From positions 29,339 to 93,338 of the forward strand of contig CACZDV010000006.1 of the NCBI GenBank assembly GCA_902780025.1: a stretch of 64,000 bases of DNA, written 5' to 3'. Positions 18,301 to 27,600 of the stretch are shown here, one piece after another. The notes under the pieces were generated by a model. That model searched no databases, was not told where the DNA came from, and saw only the letters and a list, made by a program, of their open reading frames with translations. This DNA is from an uncultured Prevotellaceae bacterium. GTDB taxonomy: Bacteria; Bacteroidota; Bacteroidia; Bacteroidales; Bacteroidaceae. The first letter of the stretch is position 1; every line of letters begins with the position of its first letter. Both the position numbers and the translations under genes were made by a program.

Positions 18301-20872
18301 TCAGACACGATTGGCTGCTCCTTCGCTTGAGTTCAGCACGTTCGACTCGTCGCTCTTCCCGCAACCTTGGATGAGCAATCGGGGAATACGTCTCGGAAGA
18401 GCCAGGGGGTTGGCCAAAGCAATGGCGGCTCCCGGAGTTGTGTTGGAGGAGGTCGCAGTGGCATCTCAAACAGCAGACGTGAAAGAGTTTACGGGTCTGG
18501 CTATGACATCTGTTGATGAAGCATTGCAAGGTCGGATAGCCGGGCTCGACATTGTCGAGAAAGCCGGTGACCTGGGTAGTGGGTTATCGAAGCAACTGGG
18601 GGATACCGGCGAAGAGGAGGTGCCCGAGGTGACGTTGCGTGAGAACCTGCAGGAGACGGCTTTCTTCTATCCGCAGTTAGCAACTGATGCCAACGGACTG
18701 GTAACGCTAAAGTTCACGCTGCCTGAGAGTCTGACCACGTGGCGCTTCTTAGGACTGGCCCATACAACCGACCTCTGCTACGGCAACCTTGAGGGCGAGG
18801 CTGTGGCCAAGAAAGACCTGATGGTGCAGCCCAATATGCCGCGCTTCTTGCGTGAAGGTGACAAGGCCACTATCTCGGCCCGCGTCATCAATACCAGCGA
18901 GGGCGAACTTAGCGGTACGGCTTACCTGACGCTTACGGATCCTGAGACGGAAAAGACCGTCTATACGCAGAAAGCACCGTTCACGGTGAATGCTGGCGAG
19001 ACGACCAGCGTACAATTCACAATTGACAATTCACAATTGACAATTCACAATTCCTTGCTTGTTGCGAAGGTGATGGCTACAACCGAGCGGTTCAGCGATG
19101 GTGAGCAGCACTACCTGCCCATCCTGCCTAACCGCGAACGGGTCACCGTCACCTATCCGTTCTCTCAGAACGAACCAGGCACGAAGACCATTGACCTGAC
19201 ACAGCTGGTACCCACAAACGTGAAGGACGCCAAACTGACCTTTGAATATACCAACAATCCCGCTTGGCTGATGATTCAGGCATTGCCCACCATCGGCCAT
19301 CCCGACGACGACTGTGCCATCTGCCAAGGAGCATCGCTCTATGCCAACAGCATCGGTAAGTACATTGTCGACCAAGTACCGCAAGCCAAGACGGTGTTCG
19401 AGCAGTGGAAGAAGGAACAGGGAAGCGAAACTTCCCTGCACAGCCAGCTGGAGAAGAATCAGGAACTGAAGGACCTCTTGCTTAATGAGACGCCGTGGGT
19501 AGCTGATGCCGACCGTGAGACGGAACAGCGCCAGCGCCTGGCAGACTTCTTTGACTTGAACCTGATGCAGCAGCGTCTGCAGTCGGCCCTCGACAAACTC
19601 GGAAAACTGCAACGCGGCGACGGTTCGTGGAGCTGGTGGCCCGACATGCCAGGCTCTACCTACATGACTATTTCCGTGGCTGAGATGATGGTACGCCAGA
19701 ATACGATGATGGGTGAGCAGGCTGAGACTAAGCAGATGCTCAAGGGTGCCATGAAGTTCCTCGGCAAGGAGATGGTGGAATTGGTGAAGGAGATGAAGAA
19801 GCGGGAGAAGAAGGGCTACAAGCAGACCTTCCCCAGCTTTACTGCCCTGCAGTGGCTCTATATCTGTAAGCTCGATGGCCGCGAACTGCCTGCTAACGTT
19901 AAGGAGGCCAACGACTACCTCATCAAGCTGCTGAAGAAGGAGACCAAGAACCAGACCATCTACGAGAAGGCGATGTCGGCCATCATCCTCGACTCCCCGA
20001 CGTATATCAAGAGCCTGAAAGAGTACACCGTCTACAAGGAGGAGATGGGCCGCTACTACGATACGCCGCGTGCCGGTTATTCGTGGCGCGACTACCGTAT
20101 TCCGACGCAGGTGGCAGCCATCGAGGCTATCCAGCGACTGACCCCCGACGACCAGCAGACCCTCGACGAGATGCGCCGCTGGCTGTTGCAGGAGAAACGC
20201 ACTCAGGCTTGGGACACACCGATTAATAGCATTGATGCCGTTTACGCGTTCCTTATTGAGAAAGGTGTTGTGAATAGCGATAAGTTGATTACTGCGGTTC
20301 CGACATCCTTGAAGCTCGACGGACAGCCCATTGAAACGCCGAAGGCTACCGCCGGTATCGGCTATGTGAAGACCGCCCAGTCCTATGGAGGTGAGAAGAC
20401 CTTCACCGCCGAGAAAACCAGCAAAGGCACTTCGTGGGGTGCCGTCTACGCCCAGTTCAAACAGCAGACGAGTGATATCAAGGATCATGCCAGCGGTGTC
20501 AGCGTGAAGCGCGAAGTACTTGGTGCGGATAACGCAAAGGTTGGCGACCGCGTAAAAGTCCGTCTGACCATTCAGAGCGAGCGCGACCTCGACTTCGTGC
20601 AGATTCAGGACAAGCGGGCTGCCTGTATGGAACCTGTCAAGCAACTCAGCGGCTACGACTGGCATTTAGGTTGCTACGTGTCGCCTCGTGATAACGTGAC
20701 GAACTATTACTTCGACCGTCTGCCAAAGGGCAAGCATGTGGTCGAGACTGAATACTTTATTGACCGTGCCGGACAGTACGAGACGGGCACCTGCACCATC
20801 CAGTGTGCTTATGCCTCGGAGTATCGCGGCACCACTCACTCACAAACCATCAAAGTAAGCAATGAAAAGTAA
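15311..20872 (+). CDS. Alpha-2-macroglobulin-family protein with SusC-like plug motif
   Basis: 1853 aa exported protein (signal peptide ends near residue 20, TLFGQ). The N-terminal ~300 residues are helical. MG-type beta domains follow (AIYRPGQTVHVAAINYEV resembles the MG2 signature), then the macroglobulin core (FFYPQLATDANGLVTLKFTL) and a helical C-terminal half like the thioester domain. The thioester position reads DDDCAICQGASLYAN rather than GCxEQ, so covalent trapping is unlikely. Around residues 1043-1110 lies VDEALQGRIAGLDIV, strongly like the plug segment of SusC/TonB-dependent receptors and unexpected here. Bacterial relatives are thought to guard the periplasm against proteases. 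A period-7 repeat (19013-19054) codes for part of an MG domain. The stop overlaps the next gene by 11 bp. Confidence 0.85.
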   Translation: MKRTVFTILMTLVGMTLFGQTYSSLWKQAEEAEKKDLPRTQYDVLMKIVKKAQKEGEYGQLMAAELAGSRVMGTIAPDSLLPAVERMEQRYQAATDKALAAVYATVLKRIYADNSQLEKNPKDLTVTLDAETCQRLAAVKAADYKPLVTIGRDSKLFDDDMLSVVGYELRDFRPLHDYYQKAGNRVATMMMALETARKDRVEGDVKYDEAPYIETLDSLIDQYGDLPEAAEIAIERYEYMDEHTDATAEQKWNFTEEAIKRWSNYRRTNALRNAQLDMTTRQFRATMDPRIGLPDKAQELKVWDARNIDQLTMRIYRVKVNGTNRLDPRTEKDFKKLKSLMTELPELQVTRHYSGHQAYDLFNDTIEVPGLPVGVYMIELRSGNPETEVSRSLYYVSNVRVMTIALPDDKLRYVVVDGTEGQPISGATIELRGYVNGRSDQLMTKLTTDTQGEAVWQYVGRRPSSIFAYTKTDDFCPYFNSYNIFNYRDDDRRVEQVQLLTDRAIYRPGQTVHVAAINYEVTDGYKHKALENNRLTLTLRDANYKEVAKQTLTTDKYGTCATEFTLPTSGLTGQFQIECQNGNYNSCHFRVEEYKRPTFEVEFDKVKEDYKDGDTIEVKATARSYAGVPVQDAEVHYRVVRRRSFWWWSYSSYWNRGAIGNFSNDETVAEGDAITGSDGTFTVKMPMVLPKTDFPMFYDFVCLADVTDQAGETHQGQLSLPLGNRKTALTCDLPEQIRTDQMPEVKFHLRNAAGNDIDDEVRYRIDSGKWQTQKTNTAFQLPKLKSGEYQLEAICKEDTIKEKFIVFSLDDKRPVTETDDWFYQSDNANFPNDGSPVTIQVGSSAKDVHLVYSIISGDRIIESGSVERSNELLNRKFTYKEEYGDGLLLNFAWMKQGRCYTHSTYIERPLPDKQLKLQWQTFRDRLTPGQQEEWTLTVKKPDGTPADAQLMATLYDKSLDQITRHTWWFRPWQHLPRPNTEWRYGSRGTLSFNGSLYQTRLAAPSLEFSTFDSSLFPQPWMSNRGIRLGRARGLAKAMAAPGVVLEEVAVASQTADVKEFTGLAMTSVDEALQGRIAGLDIVEKAGDLGSGLSKQLGDTGEEEVPEVTLRENLQETAFFYPQLATDANGLVTLKFTLPESLTTWRFLGLAHTTDLCYGNLEGEAVAKKDLMVQPNMPRFLREGDKATISARVINTSEGELSGTAYLTLTDPETEKTVYTQKAPFTVNAGETTSVQFTIDNSQLTIHNSLLVAKVMATTERFSDGEQHYLPILPNRERVTVTYPFSQNEPGTKTIDLTQLVPTNVKDAKLTFEYTNNPAWLMIQALPTIGHPDDDCAICQGASLYANSIGKYIVDQVPQAKTVFEQWKKEQGSETSLHSQLEKNQELKDLLLNETPWVADADRETEQRQRLADFFDLNLMQQRLQSALDKLGKLQRGDGSWSWWPDMPGSTYMTISVAEMMVRQNTMMGEQAETKQMLKGAMKFLGKEMVELVKEMKKREKKGYKQTFPSFTALQWLYICKLDGRELPANVKEANDYLIKLLKKETKNQTIYEKAMSAIILDSPTYIKSLKEYTVYKEEMGRYYDTPRAGYSWRDYRIPTQVAAIEAIQRLTPDDQQTLDEMRRWLLQEKRTQAWDTPINSIDAVYAFLIEKGVVNSDKLITAVPTSLKLDGQPIETPKATAGIGYVKTAQSYGGEKTFTAEKTSKGTSWGAVYAQFKQQTSDIKDHASGVSVKREVLGADNAKVGDRVKVRLTIQSERDLDFVQIQDKRAACMEPVKQLSGYDWHLGCYVSPRDNVTNYYFDRLPKGKHVVETEYFIDRAGQYETGTCTIQCAYASEYRGTTHSQTIKVSNEK
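19013..19054. repeat. Period-7 repeat inside the macroglobulin gene
   Basis: Six heptamers alternate caattca and caattga, ending caattcc. They are read in frame as FTIDNSQLTIHNS. It is the cleanest heptamer array in the window. Confidence 0.85.
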
Positions 20873-21911
20873 ACTGGCCATAACGGCACTTCTGGCACTT
20901 GCGGCTACGGCTGCACAGGCCCAGAAACTGTCTATCACAAAAAAGACCATCGACATTGGCCGTACGGGGTATGAAGTACCTGTGACGGCTACCTTCGAGA
21001 TGCGAAACAAAGGATTGCGCAAACTTGTTATTCAGGACGTGCAGCCCGACTGTAATTGCACGAAGGTGGAATACCCGAAGAGCGAGATTGGCATTGGCGA
21101 CAAGTTCACCATCCGCATGACCTACGATGCTCGTATGTTGGGACACTTCAATAAACAGGCAGCGATTATATCGAACGGTTCGAAGGAGCCTGTCTATATC
21201 ACGATGACGGGTGTGGTGCTGGCTGACCTCATGGACTATAGCGGGTCTTATCCCTATGATTTCGGCGGTCTGCTGAGCGATGCCAACGAACTGGAGTTCG
21301 ACAATGTGAAGAAAGGTGACCAACTCACCTGTGAGATGCGTATTATGAACAACAGTTCGTCCGTCATGCAGCCCAACGTGCTGCACCTGCCGCCTTATCT
21401 CTCGGCAACGGCATTCCCTGAATTGTTGAATCCCGGTCGCAGCGGTAAAATAGTCTTCACGCTGAACTCAGAGAAAATACGCGACTACGGTCTGACACAG
21501 ACCTCCGTCTTCTTGGCTCAGCAGTTGGGGCAGAAGGTGAAGAGCGACATTGAGGTTGGCGTGTCGGCCGTCCTATTGCCACCTGTCAAGCAGATGGAGA
21601 ACGCTCCGCAGCTGGTGTTGTCGGATACGGCATTGGTACTCGACTTCGGCGGCCGTTCCAAGAAATCGGGTGATATCGAACTGACCAACATCGGTCATTC
21701 GCGTCTCGACATCACGTCACTTCAGATGTTCACCCGTGGACTGAAGGTGACGCTTGGTAAGAGCCGACTGATGCCCGGTGAGTCGACGAAGTTGAAGATT
21801 ACCGGTGTGGCTGCTGACCTGAAGAAGGCCCGCACTGCTCCGCGTGTACTCATGATAACCAACGACCCGAAATTATCGAAGGTGGTCATCACCATCAACA
21901 GTATCCTCTAA
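20862..21911 (+). CDS. DUF1573-containing exported protein
   Basis: 349 aa with a signal peptide (cut near AAQA, residue 20). The first half matches the DUF1573 pattern: VQPDCNCTKVEYPK, then a stretch ending GHFNKQAAIISNGSKEPV, an Ig-like fold common in Bacteroidetes envelope proteins. A second similar segment follows near residue 255 (DFGGRSKKSGDIELTNIG). Function unknown. It overlaps the macroglobulin gene by 11 bp and lies 12 bp before meaB, so the genes are probably co-transcribed. Confidence 0.8.
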   Translation: MKSKLAITALLALAATAAQAQKLSITKKTIDIGRTGYEVPVTATFEMRNKGLRKLVIQDVQPDCNCTKVEYPKSEIGIGDKFTIRMTYDARMLGHFNKQAAIISNGSKEPVYITMTGVVLADLMDYSGSYPYDFGGLLSDANELEFDNVKKGDQLTCEMRIMNNSSSVMQPNVLHLPPYLSATAFPELLNPGRSGKIVFTLNSEKIRDYGLTQTSVFLAQQLGQKVKSDIEVGVSAVLLPPVKQMENAPQLVLSDTALVLDFGGRSKKSGDIELTNIGHSRLDITSLQMFTRGLKVTLGKSRLMPGESTKLKITGVAADLKKARTAPRVLMITNDPKLSKVVITINSIL

Positions 21912-21923
21912 CTCCCCATCATA

Positions 21924-23018
21924 ATGGAACATCCAGAGAATAGTGCCGAGTTTGCCGGACTGCAAGTTAACAGCGGCGTCGAGCAGCAGTCGATTATCAA
22001 TCCCTATTTGAAGCGTAACCGCATCCGTCGCCGCGAACTGTCTGTCGACGAGATGGTAGAGGGCATCCTGAAGGGTGATGTCACCATCCTCTCACAGGCC
22101 GTAACGCTCATCGAGAGTGTCAACCCCGACCACCAAGCCAAGGCACAGGAGGTCATTAATCGTTGCCTGCCTTACAGTGGCAACAGCATCCGCGTCGGCA
22201 TCAGCGGCGTTCCCGGTGCTGGTAAGTCCACCTCTATCGATGAGTTTGGTATCCACGTGCTGAAGGAGCACGGCGGCAAACTCGCCGTACTGGCCATCGA
22301 CCCCAGTTCGGAACGCACCAAGGGCAGCATCCTCGGTGACAAGACACGTATGGAGAAGTTGGCACAACACCCCGCCTCGTTCATCCGTCCCAGCCCGTCA
22401 GCAGGCTCATTGGGTGGTGTGGCCCGCAAGACCCGTGAGACCATCATCCTGTGCGAGGCCGCTGGTTTCGATAAGATTTTCGTCGAGACTGTTGGGGTAG
22501 GGCAGAGCGAAACGGCTTGTCACTCGATGGTCGACTTCTTCCTGCTTATTCAGGTAGCAGGAACGGGCGACGAGTTGCAGGGCATCAAGCGCGGCATCAT
22601 GGAAATCTCCGATGGTATTGTCATCAACAAGTGCGACGGTGACAACGTCGACCGCTGTCAGATGGCAGCCACCAACTTCCGCAATGCCCTCCATTTCTTC
22701 CCCATGCCTGATAGCGGCTGGCTACCCAAGGTTTTGTGCTACAGCGGCTTCTACGGCACGGGCATCAAGGAAATTTGGGATATGATCTATGAGTATGTGG
22801 ATTTCGTCAAGGCCAACGGTTACTTCGAACACCGTCGCAACGAGCAGGCCAAATACTGGATGTACGAGTCCATCAACGAGAACCTCAAGTCATCGTTCTA
22901 TCATAATAAGATGATACAGTCGCAACTGGAGTTAGCAGAACAATCGGTGCTCGCCGGTCAGAAGACCAGTTTTATTGCTGCTCAAGATCTCCTCGACCTT
23001 TACTTCAAAAGCCTATGA
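21924..23018 (+). CDS. meaB: Methylmalonyl-CoA mutase-associated GTPase (ArgK/MeaB)
   Basis: 364-aa G3E-family P-loop GTPase that protects or reloads B12-dependent methylmalonyl-CoA mutase. Seen: Walker A GVPGAGKST near residue 98, VETVGVGQSE (switch/Walker B region) and NKCDGDN (guanine recognition). The mutase genes are not in the window, though the succinate-propionate route of Bacteroidales uses them. The stop overlaps the ispH start (ATGA), indicating coupled translation. Confidence 0.93.
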   Translation: MEHPENSAEFAGLQVNSGVEQQSIINPYLKRNRIRRRELSVDEMVEGILKGDVTILSQAVTLIESVNPDHQAKAQEVINRCLPYSGNSIRVGISGVPGAGKSTSIDEFGIHVLKEHGGKLAVLAIDPSSERTKGSILGDKTRMEKLAQHPASFIRPSPSAGSLGGVARKTRETIILCEAAGFDKIFVETVGVGQSETACHSMVDFFLLIQVAGTGDELQGIKRGIMEISDGIVINKCDGDNVDRCQMAATNFRNALHFFPMPDSGWLPKVLCYSGFYGTGIKEIWDMIYEYVDFVKANGYFEHRRNEQAKYWMYESINENLKSSFYHNKMIQSQLELAEQSVLAGQKTSFIAAQDLLDLYFKSL

Positions 23019-23887
23019 CCATCGAGATTGACAACGGCAGCGGCTTCTGCTTCGGTGTAACCACCGCCATCAAGAAAGCTGAGGAGGAACTGGCAAAGGG
23101 CACGACGCTCTATTGCCTCGGCGATATTGTTCATAATGGTATGGAGTGTGAGCGGCTAAAGCAGATGGGACTCATCACTATCGACCACGCTGAGATGGAG
23201 CGCCTGCACAACGTCAAGGTCCTGCTCCGTGCCCACGGCGAACCGCCTGAGACCTATGAACTGGCCCGTCGTAACAACATCGAGATTATCGATGCCACGT
23301 GTCCCGTCGTACTTCAGTTGCAGAAGCGTATCAAGGCACAGTTCGAGGCTGGTGGCACCATTGTCATTTTCGGCAAGAAAGGTCATGCAGAGGTGTTAGG
23401 ACTTGTTGGCCAGACCGATGGTCGTGCTGTCGTCATTGAACAGTTCGACGATGTCCGTCGGCTCGATTTCCAGCATGACATCTTCCTGTTCAGCCAGACA
23501 ACAAAGTCGCTCGATGAGTTCCACCGCATCATCGACTACATCCAGCAACACATTGCCCCTACGGCCACCTTCAAGAGTTTCGACACCATCTGTCGCTCTG
23601 TTGCCAATCGTATGCCCAATATCTCGCAGTTTGCCTCGCGCCACGACCTCATTCTTTTTGTCTGTGGTCGTAAGAGCTCGAACGGCAAAGTGCTGTATAA
23701 CGAGTGTCGTCGGGTCAATCCCAACACCCATCTCGTGGAGGGCCCCAGTGAGATAGACTCTGCTTGGCTTCACAACGTTGAGACTGTTGGCATCTGCGGT
23801 GCTACCTCCACTCCTAAATGGCTGATGGAACAGTGTCGTGATGCTATTATCAGAGCTCTTGCAGACGGGCAATGTACTTGCCGATAA
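23015..23887 (+). CDS. ispH: 4-hydroxy-3-methylbut-2-enyl diphosphate reductase
   Basis: Last enzyme of the MEP isoprenoid pathway, a [4Fe-4S] protein making IPP and DMAPP. 290 aa. The three cluster cysteines are seen in SGFCFGVTTAI (C13), DATCPVV and GICGATSTP; conserved histidines are in DIVHN, RAHGE and GHAEV. Its start overlaps the meaB stop. Its 3' end overlaps the convergent ribE by 38 bp, an unusually long convergent overlap. IspE of the same pathway is encoded at 37.5 kb. Confidence 0.96.
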   Translation: MTIEIDNGSGFCFGVTTAIKKAEEELAKGTTLYCLGDIVHNGMECERLKQMGLITIDHAEMERLHNVKVLLRAHGEPPETYELARRNNIEIIDATCPVVLQLQKRIKAQFEAGGTIVIFGKKGHAEVLGLVGQTDGRAVVIEQFDDVRRLDFQHDIFLFSQTTKSLDEFHRIIDYIQQHIAPTATFKSFDTICRSVANRMPNISQFASRHDLILFVCGRKSSNGKVLYNECRRVNPNTHLVEGPSEIDSAWLHNVETVGICGATSTPKWLMEQCRDAIIRALADGQCTCR

Positions 23888-24449
23888 TGTCGAATTCAAT
23901 GTTGACGATCGTTCCGACGCGGATGTCTTGGAAGTTGGTGTGCTCCATAGTGTAGGGGATGATGGCCACCTGGAAAGAATCACGGGTGGGACGGCAGACG
24001 GTGAGGGAGACACCATTGACGGTGACGCTGCCCTTGTCGACCGTAAAGTATCCGTGACGGGCCATCTCTTGGTTGTAATCGTATTGGAAGGTGAAGTAAG
24101 TGGAGCCGTCGGCATCTTCCATAGCGGTGCAACGGGCCGTCTGGTCGACGTGCCCTTGAACGATGTGACCGTCGAGTCGTCCGTTCATCAGCATGGAGCG
24201 CTCAATGTTGACCTTGTCGCCCACACGGAGCAGTCCGAGGTTGGAGCGGTCGAGGGTTTCCTTCATGGCAGTGACAGTATACTGGTTGTTGTTAATGGAT
24301 ACGACAGTAAGGCATACGCCATTATGAGCAACGCTTTGGTCAATCTTTAGCTCATCGACAAACGAGCAGGTGAGCGTGAAGTCAATATTCTCGCGATCAT
24401 GCTTGATAGCTACGACAGTAGCAAATTCTTCGATAATTCCAGAAAACAT
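23850..24449 (-). CDS. ribE: Riboflavin synthase, alpha chain
   Basis: 199 aa; dismutates two molecules of 6,7-dimethyl-8-ribityllumazine to riboflavin. Two repeated lumazine-binding barrels are visible: MFSGIIEEFATV with ...GVCLTVV, then GHIVQGHVDQTA with ...GVSLTVC. No other riboflavin gene is near. The region just upstream on the same strand can fold as a 188-nt RNA ending in a U6 tract 24 nt before the ATG, so an attenuation-type control is possible. I do not find the FMN-riboswitch consensus there. Confidence 0.95.
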   Translation of the reverse strand: MFSGIIEEFATVVAIKHDRENIDFTLTCSFVDELKIDQSVAHNGVCLTVVSINNNQYTVTAMKETLDRSNLGLLRVGDKVNIERSMLMNGRLDGHIVQGHVDQTARCTAMEDADGSTYFTFQYDYNQEMARHGYFTVDKGSVTVNGVSLTVCRPTRDSFQVAIIPYTMEHTNFQDIRVGTIVNIEFDIIGKYIARLQEL

Positions 24450-24473
24450 ATTTCTCTATTTTCAATTGTCAAT

Positions 24474-24667
24474 AAAAAAGGGGCTCGTACCGATGATTTG
24501 GTGAAAACTCCTGTTTCACACGATATGGGCGCTCTCCGTCTTTGTAATCCACCGGCTCTTTTGAAGCTCCCCTATACAGGGTAATAACATGGCCCGCCAT
24601 TGACAAGAGAAGTCATCCCGAGGGTTGTTTTATTGTAGAGTATCCCGATCTATCAGGTACTCGCCCC
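24474..24667 (-). ncRNA. Candidate structured RNA or ribE leader
   Basis: Read on the minus strand, the ends pair: GGGGC-GA-GUACC-UGAU (24667-24652) with AUCA-UC-GGUAC-GA-GCCCC (24497-24480). The mismatched GA/GA is a tandem sheared G-A pair only on this strand, and U6 (24479-24474) follows directly. Internal hairpins: TGAC/GTCA (24601-24615), ATGG/CCAT (24589-24600), CCCT/AGGG (24570-24581), GTGAAA/TTTCAC (24501-24519). The 5' end is 6 nt past the regulator stop codon. It could be a free small RNA of 6S-like size, a 3'-UTR-derived RNA, or an attenuator of ribE. No promoter consensus is visible. Confidence 0.5.
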
Positions 24668-24673
24668 TATACC

Positions 24674-27600
24674 TTATTCTATTATTTCATATTCGTCTGT
24701 CTCTTCAGTTTCCGTCTTATTTGTTTCCGTCTGTTCACCGTTCTTCTGTCCTGCCATCTGCTCACGGTACTTCGAAGGTGTCAGTCCAGTAGTTTGCTTG
24801 AAGGCTCGCGTGAAGTAGACGGGGTCGCTGAAGCCTGTCTTTTCAGCTATCTGGGCTATCGTGTCGGTGGTGTTTTCTACGAACATGATAGCTTTCTTCA
24901 TACGGAAGTCACTAATGAATTCCTTAGGTGTCATTCCTGTGAGATTCATCAACTGTTGGAGGTACTCTTCCCGCTCCAGTCCGGACTTGGCTATCATGTC
25001 CTCCGATTTCAACTGCGGGTTGGTGAATTGTGTCTCAAGCCAGTTGAGTTGCTCTTTGACAAAGTCGTAGTCTTTGTTGTTGACGAAGGCTATTTCCTGC
25101 GGTCCGAGCTTAAGTACCTTCTGCTGCTTGGCTGCTATACGATGCTGACGCCAGAACATGAGTACCAGAGAGATTATCAATATGCCGAGCATATAGATCC
25201 AGACGGCATTGCTTGAGAGCAGGAAGTAGGGTGGAACCACGACTTCGATGGTGCGCATATCATACTTGTCGGGTGATTCCAGAAGGAAAGCCTTGACTTT
25301 GAAACGATAGGTACCTGTGGGCACATTGGCATAGTAGGCCAAGCGTTTTTTGTCGGCATTACGCCATTCCATGTCATAGCCTTCAAGCTTGTACTGATAG
25401 TTCATGCGGTGCTGCAGCTGGTAGTTCATAGCTGCAAAGCGGAAACTGAAGCTGAGGTCGTGGTTTGTCAGTACCACACGCTTAGCCTCAGGTACGTAGT
25501 AGTCGAAATAATCGTTGAGGTTGGGACTTACCAGCTTATCGTTAATGAAGAAGTCCGTGATACGCAGTTTGAGCATGGAGCCATTGTCAGTAATCAGCTT
25601 CTTGCGGTCAACGGTGTAATATCCGTTGAGCGTGCCGAAGAGGATGTTACCGTTAGGTAAAGATATGGCTGCTCCCTCGGAGCACATGGTCTCGTCGACG
25701 CCGTCAAGGTTGGAATAGGTGGTGAAAATCTTCTTCGATACGTCGTAGGAACAGAGTATATGGTCTGTGGCAAACCACACATTGCCATTATGGTCGAAGG
25801 TCATGCCTTTGATCTCCTCAGAGGGCAGTCCGTCCTCTGTGCCGAACGACTCGAACAGCCAAGTTCCCTTTGAGTCCTTGCCCGTGGCGTGTGCTAGTCC
25901 ACCGCCGTTGGTTCCCACCCACATATATCCGTTCTTGTCGCTGACCAAGTATACGATGTCATTACTCATGAGAATCTTCTCGGGCTCCTCCTCTGAGTTC
26001 TGCATCTTCTCAATGGTGATTTTCCCGTTCTTGAGCGACATAAGCAGGATGCCGTCGGTGGAGCCGGCCCATACACGGCCATCCCTGTCGAGGGCAACGG
26101 TACGCATCTTCATGTGCGAGCTGCGTGGATATTTCCTCATCTCATTCTTGGCGTTCAGGAAGATGTACTTGCCGCTCTTGTTGCGGGTCAGCACGTTGAC
26201 GCCTCCGCCGTAGGTCACCACCCAGATATTGCCTTGGCGGTCTTCTACGGCTTGGTAGGCAGCATTGCTGCTGAGGCTATACTTGTCATTGTCGTCGTGA
26301 TGGAAGTTGGTGAGCGAGAAACCGCCGCCTGCCTTTGGGCTCATCTTGAACAGTCCGTGGTCTTTGGATGCCAGCCAGTAGTTGCCTTTGGAGTCTTCCG
26401 AGATACCGTAGATACGGCCTATGGGGTTGCCTGCGTCGTCGTGGTTGATGGCCGTACGGCTACCATTCTCTGCGATGACGAAGAGTGCATTGTTTTTGTT
26501 GGCCATCAGCAGCAGTTTGCGCTTGTGGTCGTAGTACATACCGCGAATCTCGTTATCCAATGGTGATTCTGAATTAGGCACCAGCATGGAGCGTGTTATG
26601 TTGTCCGTGAGTATTTCCAGTTTCTCAAGACCTCTGCGGGTGGTTGAGATGAAGATGACGCCCTCGGGCAGCTCTCTGCAGGCGTTGACGGTGTTCGACA
26701 GGTTCCAAGGGTTCGAGGGGTCGTTGTGGAAGTACTCCACTTCGTCCGTCTGGCGGTTGTAGTAGCCGTAGCCGCCGTGGTTCATGCGCGTCCAGAGCAC
26801 GCCCGACACCTCATTGAAGTCGCTGCCCACGCCGTCGTGCTCAGGTGTCAGCACAATCTGTTCGAAGTGCTTCTCGTTGTGCGTGTCCGGGGTCAGACGG
26901 CTGACACCACTCCGGCTGTCGGCAAACCACACCAGCTTATGGCTGTCAACGTAGACGGTCATAATGCCGCTGCCAGTTGCACCCCTTAATTTCTCGGGCT
27001 CCTGACCATAGGAGTAGATATAGATGGCACCACTCTTACAACCCGCATAGACATTATAACCATTGGAATAGAGGGCTGTGACCTCCTCATCCTCAAAAAG
27101 TCCCTTGCGCTCGATGCTCAGGTTACCGATGTCTATACGGTGCAGTCCCTTTTCCGTTCCAACCCAGATGTCATCATGATAGCCCTCTGCAATGCAGTTG
27201 ACGGTCATGTTGGCGGTGGTTATCTGATCCATGATGGGTTGTCCTTTCTCCAAACGCATACGATACATACCGACGTTGCTGCCAAAGGCACCTAAGACAT
27301 CTCCGTTACTCATCAGGAACAGCGGGAAGTCTGTACGGTAGTCCTCGCTGCCGCTGACATTTTCGAAGGGGTTGATAATGCGGTCTGTTTGTCGGTTGAG
27401 TACGAAGACGCGGCCATCGTACATACGCAGCCAGATGTTTTGCTGGTGGTCGGCCACCAGACTGTAGATACGATTGTGGAGGTTAGGGATGTGACTGGCG
27501 TTACCTGTTTTGTAGTTGTAGAACTCGTAGCCGTCGAATCGGGAAAGTCCGTTCCAGGTGGCAATCCAGATATAGCCGTAGTCATCTTGTATAATCTGTG

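Noticed and set aside
19300-19345. Active thioester in the macroglobulin protein
   Set aside because: The site reads CAICQ; the needed C-x-E-Q is absent.
24474-24667. FMN riboswitch before ribE
   Set aside because: The position is right, but the conserved FMN-element blocks (for example the CCGACnGGC and GCCGACnGT segments) are not visible on either strand.
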